Source: Thermoleophilia bacterium (GTDB taxonomy: Bacteria > Actinomycetota > Thermoleophilia > Gaiellales > Gaiellaceae). Taken from it: a DNA stretch of 20,093 nucleotides. Under the pieces are notes generated by a model. The model was given only the letters and a program-made list of their open reading frames with translations, did no database searches and was not told the DNA's origin. Position numbers and translations under genes: made by a program. Below are positions 6,947-14,433 of the stretch, one piece after another (position 1 is the first letter of the stretch; each line of letters starts with the position of its first letter). The DNA lies in the NCBI GenBank assembly GCA_025933895.1, contig JAICZB010000013.1, positions 1 through 20,093 of the forward strand, given 5' to 3'.

Positions 6947-7705
6947 CTGGACCTGTTCGACGACGCGAGGGCGGCGAGCCGGCAGGCGCGCTCGCTGCGC
7001 CGCGTCGGACACCGTCCGTTCCCACTCCCGGCGAGCCGCTGGACGCTCGGCCAGACGTGGGAGCACACCTTCTGGGCGCACTGGCCGGTATCCACGGTCG
7101 AGCTCCGCCGGCGCGTGCCCGACGAGCTCGAGATCGAGGAGCACGACGGCAGCGCGTGGCTCTCGATCGTGTTCTTCCGGGTGCGTGCGCTGCGTGCGCG
7201 GGGCGCGCTGCCGGTGCCGGGGATCTCGTCGTTCCTGCAGCTCAACGTCCGCACATACGTGCGCGGGCCGGACGGGCTGCCGGGCGTCTGGTTCTTCAGC
7301 ATCGACGCGTCGAGCCGGCTGGCAGCGCTCGGCGTCCGCCGCATCTACCGCGTGCCTGCATTCCACGGGCGGATGACCCTGGAGCCCGTGGGCGACTGGC
7401 AGGAGGCGGAGTGCGTGAGGGTCGGCGAGCCGGGGCGGGTCTTCGCGGCGCGGTACCGGGCGAAGGGGGAGAGCTTCCACGCCGAGCCCGGCTCGCTCGA
7501 GTCGTTCCTCACCGAGCGGTACCGCCTCTTCACCGCGGATGCGGGAGCCGAGATGCACCACGACCGCTGGCTCCTCAGCCCGGCGGAGGCCGAGATCGAG
7601 CTGGCGTCGATCGTCCCGTTCACGCTGGGCGGAGCGCCGCGAAGCTGCCACTTCTCGTTCCGGCAGGACGCGCTGATCTGGCCGCCCGAGCCCATCGCGT
7701 CTTGA
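6947..7705 (+). CDS. DUF2071 (YqjF-like) protein, probable CTG start
   Basis: The frame ending at TGA 7703-7705 encodes a DUF2071-family protein. Typical features are the opening WEHTFWAHWPV segment, then VPDELEIEEHDGSAWLSIV, and later FLQLNVRTYVR, IYRVPAFHGRM and a terminal FSFRQDALIWPPEPI. The first standard start in frame is GTG 7115, but the conserved WEHTFWAHWPV segment lies upstream of it, so starting there would cut the domain. Starting at CTG 6947, behind the AAGGAGG, gives 252 residues with a sensible N-terminus. CTG 6953 is an alternative. The family has no firmly established biochemical role; its fold is related to acetoacetate decarboxylase-like proteins. It is co-transcribed with HPPD, with possible translational re-initiation. 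Confidence 0.8.
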   Translation: MDLFDDARAASRQARSLRRVGHRPFPLPASRWTLGQTWEHTFWAHWPVSTVELRRRVPDELEIEEHDGSAWLSIVFFRVRALRARGALPVPGISSFLQLNVRTYVRGPDGLPGVWFFSIDASSRLAALGVRRIYRVPAFHGRMTLEPVGDWQEAECVRVGEPGRVFAARYRAKGESFHAEPGSLESFLTERYRLFTADAGAEMHHDRWLLSPAEAEIELASIVPFTLGGAPRSCHFSFRQDALIWPPEPIAS

Positions 7706-7718
7706 CCTGAGGCCTACG

Positions 7719-7724
7719 TACGCT
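7719..7724 (+). promoter_or_regulatory. -10 box of the CDF transporter gene, leaderless type
   Basis: TACGCT lies exactly 7 bases upstream of the GTG at 7732, in the 26-base gap after the DUF2071 stop. There is no Shine-Dalgarno sequence in that gap. The TTGACC at 7702-7707 is too close (11 bases) to act as its -35. Confidence 0.4.
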
Positions 7725-7731
7725 TTCCGGC

Positions 7732-9075
7732 GTGGAGGCCCAGCGGAAAGCCGCCCTCTGGTCGGTGTTCGCGGCGATCGCGCTCATCGCGCTCAAGCTC
7801 GGCACCGGGCTCGCGACGCACAGCCTCGGCCTCATCTCGGAAGCCGCCCATTCGGGCACGGATCTCATCGCCGCGCTGCTCACGTTCTTCGCCGTCGGCG
7901 TCGCCGTCCGCCCTGCCGATCCGGGCCACCAGTACGGGCACGGAAAGGCCGAGCATCTCGCGGCGCTCGCCGAGGGCGCCATCCTCGTCGTCGCCAGCGC
8001 CGTCATCGTCTGGCGCGCGATCGTGCGGCTCGTCGACGGCGGAACGTCGGTGCGGGCGACGTGGTACGCGCTGCTCGTCGTCGGCATCGTCATCTGCATC
8101 GATCTCGCCCGGACGACGGCGTCGTGGCGCGCGGCGCGCGCGTACTCGAGCCCGGCGCTCGCGTCGAACGCGCTCCACTTCGGGAGCGACCTGGGCGGGT
8201 CGGTCGCGGTGCTCGTCGGGCTCCTGCTCGTGCGCGCCGGACATCCTCGCGCGGATGCCGTTGCCGCGCTCCTCGTCGCCGCGCTCGTCCTGTTCGCGGC
8301 CGCGCGGCTGATGCGGCGGAACGTCGACGTCCTGATGGACCGCGCGCCCGCCGACGCGGAGGAGGCGGCTCGGCAGGCGATCGTCGGCGTGAGGCCCGTC
8401 GTCCAGTTGCGGCGGCTGCGCATGCGACAGGCTGCGGGGCGCGTGTTCGCGGACGTCGTGATCGGGGTCGACTACGGCGCCGGCGTCGGCCAGGGCCACG
8501 CGGCCGCGGACTCGGTCGAGCGCGCAGTCCAGGCGGCGCTGCCGGAGGCGGACGTCGTCGTCCACGTCGAGCCGACCGGCGTCGCGGACGCCGACGTGCG
8601 CGAGCGCGCGCATGCCGCGGCGCTCGACGTCCCGCGGGTGCGCGAGGTGCACAACGTCGCGGTCCTCTCCGTCGACAGCGGCACCGAGCTCTCGCTGCAC
8701 CTCAAGCTTCCGGGCGGGCTCTCGCTCGAGGAGGCGCACGCGATCGCGGAGGAGGTCGAGCGGGCGATCTCGCGGGCGGTTCCCGAGCTGTCGTCGGTGC
8801 AGACGCACCTCGAGCCGCTCGGCGAGGAGGCCGCGGGGACCGAGGTCATCGGCGACGCCGCGACCGTCCGCCGCATCGTCCGCGCCGAGCTCGGCGTCGA
8901 TCCCGCGGAGCTGCGCTTCGTCGACACCGACGAGGGGCTCGTGGCGTACCTCACGGTGCGGTTGGGCTCCGACACGCTCGCCGCAGCGCACGCGGACGCG
9001 AGCCGGATCGAGGAGCTCATCCGCCGCGAGCGGCCCGAGATCGCCGACGTCGTCGTCCACACGGAGCCCCGTTGA
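7732..9075 (+). CDS. Cation diffusion facilitator transporter with triple C-terminal domain
   Basis: The first 205 residues are a six-helix CDF membrane domain. The metal site residues are His40 and Asp44 in the second helix (SEAAHSGTD) and His149 and Asp153 in the fifth (ALHFGSD), an HD/HD pattern seen in zinc exporters. HQYGHGKAEHL (66-76) is the family signature between helices. The protein is 447 residues, well above the usual 300. After one ordinary cytoplasmic domain (about 206-281) there are two more units of similar size (about 284-362 and 372-446). Each ends in a near-identical strand: VVVHVEP (275-281), VQTHLEP (356-362) and VVVHTEP (440-446). It probably exports Zn(II) or a similar divalent ion by proton antiport. 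Its stop overlaps the next start (TTGA). Confidence 0.93.
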   Translation: MEAQRKAALWSVFAAIALIALKLGTGLATHSLGLISEAAHSGTDLIAALLTFFAVGVAVRPADPGHQYGHGKAEHLAALAEGAILVVASAVIVWRAIVRLVDGGTSVRATWYALLVVGIVICIDLARTTASWRAARAYSSPALASNALHFGSDLGGSVAVLVGLLLVRAGHPRADAVAALLVAALVLFAAARLMRRNVDVLMDRAPADAEEAARQAIVGVRPVVQLRRLRMRQAAGRVFADVVIGVDYGAGVGQGHAAADSVERAVQAALPEADVVVHVEPTGVADADVRERAHAAALDVPRVREVHNVAVLSVDSGTELSLHLKLPGGLSLEEAHAIAEEVERAISRAVPELSSVQTHLEPLGEEAAGTEVIGDAATVRRIVRAELGVDPAELRFVDTDEGLVAYLTVRLGSDTLAAAHADASRIEELIRRERPEIADVVVHTEPR

Positions 9076-9608
9076 AGTTGTGCATGTTCTCGCCGCGCGA
9101 CGGGGACCTCGAGCGCGGCTGGCCGGGGCGGATCGACGGCGAGACGGTGATTCAGCTCGCCGCGCAGACGCTGCAGGCCTTCTTCACGGGAGGCGGGCAG
9201 GCCCGCGAGCACGCGCAGTACCCGCTCGCCGACGTCGTCTTCCGCGCGCCGGTGCTCCACCCGCCGTCAGTGCGGATCTTCGAGAGCTTCACCGACTTCC
9301 GTTTCGCGAACCCGGCGGCGATCGTCAACCCGGATGCTCGGATCCCGGTCGTCGGCGCCGTACCGGTACGGCGAGACGCCGCGATAATCGGTGCCGACGG
9401 CTGGATTGGAGGCTTCACACCACTCGTGGAGTGGACGGCGTCTGAGCTGCCCGGAGAGAAGTCGCGCGACTTCGCGCTCGCGCTCGGCCCGGTTGTGACG
9501 ACGCCGGACGAGGGGTATCCGGGCTGGGTGGCAGAGGAGTGGGAGCACATCGTCTACACGGCCTCTGAGAACACGCGCCTCTATCCCGGCGACATCATTG
9601 CGGCATGA
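9072..9608 (+). CDS. Shortened fumarylacetoacetate-hydrolase-like protein
   Basis: The TTG start at 9072 overlaps the CDF stop (TTGA). The 178-residue product opens like FAH-family enzymes: LKLCMFSPRDG, WPGRIDGETVIQLA, YPLADVVFRAPVLHPPSVR (50-68). Later come FANPAAIVNP (78-87), GGFTPLVEWTASEL (113-126), RDFALALGPVVTTPDE (132-147) and the terminal TRLYPGDII. Active FAH enzymes bind Mg2+ or Ca2+ through an E-x-E motif plus a downstream Asp. Here the E-x-E region is replaced by VPVRRDAAIIG (97-107) and the Asp by Glu (E120). The protein also stops where the family continues into its glycine-rich end. It is therefore probably inactive as a hydrolase. The frame is unbroken and coupled to the next gene (ATGA), so it looks like a maintained gene, not random decay. 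Confidence 0.75.
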   Translation: MKLCMFSPRDGDLERGWPGRIDGETVIQLAAQTLQAFFTGGGQAREHAQYPLADVVFRAPVLHPPSVRIFESFTDFRFANPAAIVNPDARIPVVGAVPVRRDAAIIGADGWIGGFTPLVEWTASELPGEKSRDFALALGPVVTTPDEGYPGWVAEEWEHIVYTASENTRLYPGDIIAA

Positions 9609-10564
9609 AGGTCTCGGTCGTCGGCGCGGGAGTGATGGGGTGCGCGACCGCGTGGGCGCTGCGCGAGCGTGGCGCCGAGGTGGCGGTCTACGAGCAGTTC
9701 GACCTCGACCACGCCCGCGGCTCGAGTCACGGGCGTACACGCATCTTTCGTCTCGCGTATCCCGAGCCGTACTGGGTCCGCTTCGCGCAGGAGGCGTACA
9801 CCGGCTGGAAGGACCTCGACCTGAGCGTCCTCGGCCTCTACGGGCTCGTCGAGCTCGTCGCCGACCCGGCGGCCACGTCCGCGCGCGCGCTCGAAGCCTG
9901 CGGTGTGCCGTACCGGCTGCTCGACCGCGACGAGGTGCGCGCGCTCGGCGCGAACCTCCCGGACGGCTGGACGGCTCTGCACCTCGCCGACGCCGGTGTC
10001 GTCTTCGCCGATCGAGCCCGGCATGCGTTTCTCCAAGCCGCCGGAGTCGAGGTCGAGACGAACCGGCGCATCGAGTCGACCGACGAACTCGATGCGGACG
10101 TCGTCGTCGTCACCGCGGGCTCGTGGGTGCGCGGCCTCGTCCCCGACGTGCCGGTGACGGTCACGCGCGAGACGCTCGCCTACTTCAAGCGCGAGGGTCC
10201 GCCGGTGGCGTCGATCGTCGACCTCAGCGTCGAGACCGGAGGTCACGGGATGTACTCGCTCCACGACCCCGTCCACGGCCTCAAGGTCGGCGCGCACCAC
10301 GCCGGGTCGGAAATCGACCCCGGGACGGAGGGGACACCGGATCCCGCGCTCGTCGAGCGCATCGCCTCCTGGGTGCGCGAACGCTTCCCCGACGTCGACC
10401 CGGAACCCGTCGAAGCTCAGACGTGCCTCTACACGACGACGGCGGACGACGGCTTCATCCTCGAACGCCGCGGCCGGGTCGTCGTCGGCTCCGCGTGCTC
10501 GGGACACGGCTTCAAGTTCGCGCCCGCGGTCGGACGCAGACTCGCCGCGCTCGCGCTGGACTGA
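9605..10564 (+). CDS. FAD-dependent oxidoreductase, monomeric sarcosine oxidase-like
   Basis: This 319-residue flavoenzyme has an N-terminal ADP-binding GAGVMG (7-12) ending in VYEQFD, and a GSSHGRTRIFR segment (39-49) typical of the sarcosine oxidase / N-methyltryptophan oxidase branch. Near the end, CLYTTTADDGF begins with Cys274, which aligns by motif with the cysteine that covalently holds FAD in monomeric sarcosine oxidase. SGHGFKFAPAVG (299-310) is the conserved flavin-contact motif. Family members oxidise secondary or N-methyl amines, releasing an aldehyde or imine and H2O2. At 319 residues it is shorter than the usual 370-390, so part of the substrate domain is reduced. It starts on an ATG overlapping the stop of the FAH-like gene. 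The true substrate is unknown. Confidence 0.88.
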   Translation: MKVSVVGAGVMGCATAWALRERGAEVAVYEQFDLDHARGSSHGRTRIFRLAYPEPYWVRFAQEAYTGWKDLDLSVLGLYGLVELVADPAATSARALEACGVPYRLLDRDEVRALGANLPDGWTALHLADAGVVFADRARHAFLQAAGVEVETNRRIESTDELDADVVVVTAGSWVRGLVPDVPVTVTRETLAYFKREGPPVASIVDLSVETGGHGMYSLHDPVHGLKVGAHHAGSEIDPGTEGTPDPALVERIASWVRERFPDVDPEPVEAQTCLYTTTADDGFILERRGRVVVGSACSGHGFKFAPAVGRRLAALALD

Positions 10565-10617
10565 GAACTCGTTTCGGAGTGACCACGCAGTCCGTGCTTC
10601 ATTTCGATGCGAGTTCT
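10564..10617. repeat. Short inverted repeat after the flavoenzyme gene
   Basis: AGAACTCG (10564-10571) is repeated in reverse complement as CGAGTTCT (10610-10617), with 38 bases between. The left arm begins on the last base of the flavoenzyme stop codon. Together with the hairpin directly to the right it could form a two-stem structure in the message. The spacer shows nothing else recognisable. Confidence 0.4.
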
Positions 10618-10618
10618 G

Positions 10619-10649
10619 AGAGGGGCGCCGCGCAGTGCGGCGCCCCTCT
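10619..10649. terminator. Bidirectional terminator hairpin
   Basis: A perfect 13-base-pair stem, AGAGGGGCGCCGC (10619-10631) with GCGGCGCCCCTCT (10637-10649), encloses a 5-base loop GCAGT. It sits between two convergent genes, 54 bases after the flavoenzyme stop and 22 bases beyond the stop of the minus-strand gene. There is no T-run, which is common for high-GC actinobacterial terminators. Confidence 0.8.
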
Positions 10650-10671
10650 GCCGTCAGCCGATCCGGAACGT

Positions 10672-13600
10672 TCAGCCGGTGCCGAGGTATGGAGTCGCCG
10701 CGCTCCAGACGCTCACCGGCCCGAGCCCCAGGTTGACGATCTGGATCGAGTACAGACCGAACCCGCTCACCGGCACGTCGAGGCTGGCGACGCCGTTCGA
10801 CGACCTCGCCGTATGGATCACGTCGCCGAGCCCGTCGAGCACGGCGACCGCGAACGGGACCGAGGTGCTCGACTCGGCGAGCACCGAGATCGACTTCGCG
10901 TTGGCCGGGACGAACAGCTCGTCCGGGTCGAGCTTCTCCCCGGAGGAGACCGTGGCGGTGGAGCTGGTGGTCTCCCCGGGCGCGCTCGTCGGCTGTGAGC
11001 TCGAGCTCCCGTCCGTCACGCAGATCTGGTCGACGAAGTTGAGCCCGTTCGCGTTCTGCAAGGCGAACGTGTGGGTTCCCGAGCCGGAGAGAGGCACGGT
11101 CACCGACGGCCCGAAGACGGGCTTGTTACCCGTGCCCGAGCTTCCGCTGTAGCTCACGCTCTGCACCTTGCTCCCGTCCAGATAGAGGTCGGCGGTGCCG
11201 GCCTTCTTCGCCGTCGCGTACCTGTAGGTGAGCGTTCCGCTGGTCGCCGAGGTCTGGAAGGTGAAGCTCAACCCAGAGCCGTTGCTCGTGCGGAAGTGGC
11301 CGGCCGTCGCATCCGTGTCCTTGACGGTGTGCCAGCCCTTGGCGTACCCGATGTTCGGGCTGTCGTCCTCGAAGCACGTGACCGTCGGGCTCACCTCGAT
11401 CACGGCGGAGGCGTTGTCGATGCTCTTCTTCCCGTGCGTGTCGGTGACCGTGAGCGTCGCCTTGAAGTCGCCGGCGTTCGTGTACGTGTGCGTGATCGTC
11501 GGCGAGGACTGGGTCACGGGCGCCGAGCCGTCGCCGAAGTCGAACGTGTACGACGCGACGGAGTCACCGGCGTCGGGGTCGGAGGATCCGGATCCGTCGA
11601 ACGCGACCTGCAGTGGCACGCTGCCCGACTGCGGAGAGGCAGTCAGGATCGCGGTCGGTGCCGTGTCGGGTGCGCAGGCGTCGTTCGACTCGACCGAGTA
11701 GGTGCCCTGATAGGCGAGGTTGTCCGGCATCTCGTCGAATGGCTCCGCGACTCCGCCGGCCGCCGTGTCGGCTGCCTCCACCGAGGCCGCGTTGAAGCCG
11801 TTGATCAGGTCGCCCGGCTGCAGCCCGAGATCGGAAGCGGCCACGACGATCACGATCGTGCCCGTCGTCGGGTCGTAGAAGCTCGACGGATCGGCCGGCT
11901 TCGTCGACCCGCTCTGCACGAACCGCCCGTCCACGACGCCCTGCGTGCTCCCCTGCGCGACGTACGACTGGAAGGTCGGAGTCGACGGAGCGTTGGGGTC
12001 GAACCACATCCGGACGCCGTGCACCGTCCCGTCCGGCTCCCTGAACGAGACGTACCAGTAAGAGCCGGGCGGTTGCTGGCTCTGGCCCGGGTCGGTGTCC
12101 AGCTCGAAGCGGAGCATGAGCTTGCCGTCGCTGGAGTACGGCTGCGACAGCTGGAGTGCCTTGAGGTCCGAGCCGGGAATGGGCGGCGTGCTGTCGCCCG
12201 AGTCGTCGCTGAGGATCGGCAGGCCCGGGGCCTTGCACTGGTTCGGCGGCGGCGGAGGATCGGCACTCACCGTGAGTCCCGCCTCGTTCGATGCAGGGCC
12301 GGCGCCCAGGCCGTTGACCGCCACCACCTCGTAGTAGTACTCGCCCACCGAGGAGTCGACCGACGCGTCCACGTACTGCGTCTTGTCGCCGCTCACCGTG
12401 GCGATCTGCGTCTCCGACCCCGGACTGGTGCCGCGCAGGATGCGGTAGGCGGTGATGTCCGAGCCGCCGTTGTCCGGCGCGTTCCAGTTGAGGACGGTCT
12501 TGGCGCTGAAGCGGATGCCGTCGGCGTACGGGGCCTTCGGCAAGGTCGGCTCGACGGGGTCGTACTTCGCGTACAGCGACTTGCCGCCGGTCTGCCGCGC
12601 GATGCGCGCGAACGCGACGAAGTCGTTGTTGGCGCCGCCGCCCGAGACGCACACGGTGCTGACGCAGCCGTCGTCATAGCCGTACATGACGCGGCCGCGG
12701 CCGTCGATCGTGACCTCGTTGAAGTCGAGCAGGTTGCGGTTCTGCCCGCACGACAGGGTGCCGGCGAGGCAGAGGCCGCCCGCGCCCTGGACTGGATCGT
12801 TCGGCGTGGCGTTGACCGTCGTCCACGTCTTCCCGCCGTCGTAGGTGGTGGCGATGTAGAGGTACCACCTGCCGGTGAAGTTGGACGAATCGAAGTCGCC
12901 GGCCTTGTTGGTGGCCAGGAATCCGCATGCCGCGCGGCCCGGGTCGCCCGCGACGGCCTCGGGGAAGACAGCCTGCACGGCGCCGACAGAGGCGCCGATG
13001 TCGAAATCGTTGGTCCAGGTCTGGCCGCGGTCGTGGCTCACGGCCACGTGCGGCGAGCCGTCGTTCGGCGTGTAGCAGTCGTAGACCGTGTTGTCCTTGT
13101 CGATCCCGATCGACGGGTCGCTCTGGCTCGTGCCGCTGTTCGGGACGAGGAACTGGCTCCAGGTCAGACCTGCATCGGTCGACACCGCACCGCCCTGATC
13201 CGAGCCGCAGGTCTTGTTCGGCAGGTAGACGGTGCCGTCGGGTGCAACCTTGATGTGGCCGTGGAGCCCCTGGCAGTCGGTGATCCCGTTGGTGGCCGGG
13301 ATGCCGGGCCCGAACTCCTGGCCGCCCGAGTCGCTCCGGGAGCAGGCGTCGGGCTTCTCCGACTGCGAGCAGTAGTAGACCGCGTTCGGGTAGAGGGGAT
13401 TCAAACCGGCCAGCTGGCCCGGGTACGGACCGACGCCGACGCTTTCGTGATCGGCTCCTCCGGTCGGCGGGGCGACCGTGGCCTGGTTCCAGGTGGCCCC
13501 GTCGTCGTCCGTCGTCGCGAAGAGCAGTGTCGGGCCGCCCGTGAAGTTGGAGATGAACGTCCGACCGGTCGACTGGTCGGTGACGAGGATCGGGTCGAGA

Positions 13601-14433
13601 GTCGTCGCGCTCGCGATCGAAGGGCTTACGTCCTGCCACAGCGCGGGCCCCGCCTCCGGCAGCGCAGGCGACCGCCGTTCCGGAGGAGTCACCCGGAAGA
13701 CGTCGCCCCAAGAGTTGGTCATGATGTTTCCGGTCTTCGGGTCGAAGCCGATGTTGAACTCGCCGGAGGAGGAGTTCGCATTGGAGCCGTCCGGCGCAGC
13801 GAGGACCTGGTAGCGCGGGACGCCCGGTTGCGTCTGCGTCGGGCCGCCGAAGGTGGTGGTCCCACCGCCGCCGGTGGTCGTGCCGGCCGCGAGCTCGATC
13901 TTGACGTCGACCGTCTCCGCTGTGGGCGTGAACGGAACGACCTTGACGGTGAAGGTCTGCGTCCCGTCGAACACGGGCATCGAGGCGATCTCCGGGTCGG
14001 CACTGCTCGCCGACTGGGCCCATGCCGCCTCCGAGCCGTCCGTGCTCGTGACGTTGCCCTTGTAGACGTAGAGGTCGTAGTCGGACACGCCGGCCCCTGT
14101 GTCGCTCCAGCCGGCCGTGATCCTGATCACGTCGTTCGGATGCGTCTCCGCGTAGTCGCTCGGCAGCGAGACCGTGAGTGCGAAGTCGTCGCACGGCTGG
14201 ACCGGGTTGTCGCATTCCGGCCCGGAGTCCACGACGGGAACGGGCGTGGGATTCGCGACCGCGAACGGTCCCGCGGTGTACGTGATCGGCCCCGACGTGT
14301 CGGTCAGCATCCCGCTCGCCGGCGTGGCGCCGTGGGCCGCGGATGGCATGACGGTGAAGACCGCGGCCAGTGCCGCGAATGCGAGCGCAAGGGCGAGCCT
14401 CGCCCCTGCGCTACGACTACCCGGTGCGTGCAT
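10672..14433 (-). CDS. Large secreted protein with Asp-box propeller, FN3 and PKD domains
   Basis: The 1253-residue product starts at ATG 14431-14433, preceded by GGAGGGAG (14436-14443). A signal peptide is clear (basic start, hydrophobic 12-29, SAAHGA near 31-36). Domain order: a beta-rich, PPC-like region (about 40-182); a Thr/Gly linker; a sialidase-type (BNR) propeller (about 205-612) with four Asp-box motifs at 307-315, 418-425, 466-473 and 529-537, all S/T-x-D-x-G-x-T-W-like; a fibronectin type III domain (about 628-723); a Pro linker; an unassigned domain (about 735-915); a PKD domain (about 925-1015, with TFDFGDGS and HTYTNAGDF); and two beta-rich C-terminal units. No sortase signal or membrane anchor is seen, so it is likely released. 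Sialidase catalytic residues cannot be confirmed, so it may bind sugar or scaffold rather than cleave. Confidence 0.88.
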   Translation of the reverse strand: MHAPGSRSAGARLALALAFAALAAVFTVMPSAAHGATPASGMLTDTSGPITYTAGPFAVANPTPVPVVDSGPECDNPVQPCDDFALTVSLPSDYAETHPNDVIRITAGWSDTGAGVSDYDLYVYKGNVTSTDGSEAAWAQSASSADPEIASMPVFDGTQTFTVKVVPFTPTAETVDVKIELAAGTTTGGGGTTTFGGPTQTQPGVPRYQVLAAPDGSNANSSSGEFNIGFDPKTGNIMTNSWGDVFRVTPPERRSPALPEAGPALWQDVSPSIASATTLDPILVTDQSTGRTFISNFTGGPTLLFATTDDDGATWNQATVAPPTGGADHESVGVGPYPGQLAGLNPLYPNAVYYCSQSEKPDACSRSDSGGQEFGPGIPATNGITDCQGLHGHIKVAPDGTVYLPNKTCGSDQGGAVSTDAGLTWSQFLVPNSGTSQSDPSIGIDKDNTVYDCYTPNDGSPHVAVSHDRGQTWTNDFDIGASVGAVQAVFPEAVAGDPGRAACGFLATNKAGDFDSSNFTGRWYLYIATTYDGGKTWTTVNATPNDPVQGAGGLCLAGTLSCGQNRNLLDFNEVTIDGRGRVMYGYDDGCVSTVCVSGGGANNDFVAFARIARQTGGKSLYAKYDPVEPTLPKAPYADGIRFSAKTVLNWNAPDNGGSDITAYRILRGTSPGSETQIATVSGDKTQYVDASVDSSVGEYYYEVVAVNGLGAGPASNEAGLTVSADPPPPPNQCKAPGLPILSDDSGDSTPPIPGSDLKALQLSQPYSSDGKLMLRFELDTDPGQSQQPPGSYWYVSFREPDGTVHGVRMWFDPNAPSTPTFQSYVAQGSTQGVVDGRFVQSGSTKPADPSSFYDPTTGTIVIVVAASDLGLQPGDLINGFNAASVEAADTAAGGVAEPFDEMPDNLAYQGTYSVESNDACAPDTAPTAILTASPQSGSVPLQVAFDGSGSSDPDAGDSVASYTFDFGDGSAPVTQSSPTITHTYTNAGDFKATLTVTDTHGKKSIDNASAVIEVSPTVTCFEDDSPNIGYAKGWHTVKDTDATAGHFRTSNGSGLSFTFQTSATSGTLTYRYATAKKAGTADLYLDGSKVQSVSYSGSSGTGNKPVFGPSVTVPLSGSGTHTFALQNANGLNFVDQICVTDGSSSSQPTSAPGETTSSTATVSSGEKLDPDELFVPANAKSISVLAESSTSVPFAVAVLDGLGDVIHTARSSNGVASLDVPVSGFGLYSIQIVNLGLGPVSVWSAATPYLGTG

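Noticed and set aside
5705..7651. 648-aa minus-strand open frame
   Set aside because: It is antisense to HPPD and the DUF2071 gene and shows only charged low-complexity sequence.
7702..7724. TTGACC plus TACGCT as a normal -35/-10 pair
   Set aside because: The spacing is 11 bases, too short for a sigma-70 promoter.
9072..9608. Frameshifted pseudogene of a full-length FAH
   Set aside because: The other frames around 9300-9608 do not restore the missing E-x-E region, and the next gene starts immediately with an overlap, so the short form is not a simple frameshift.
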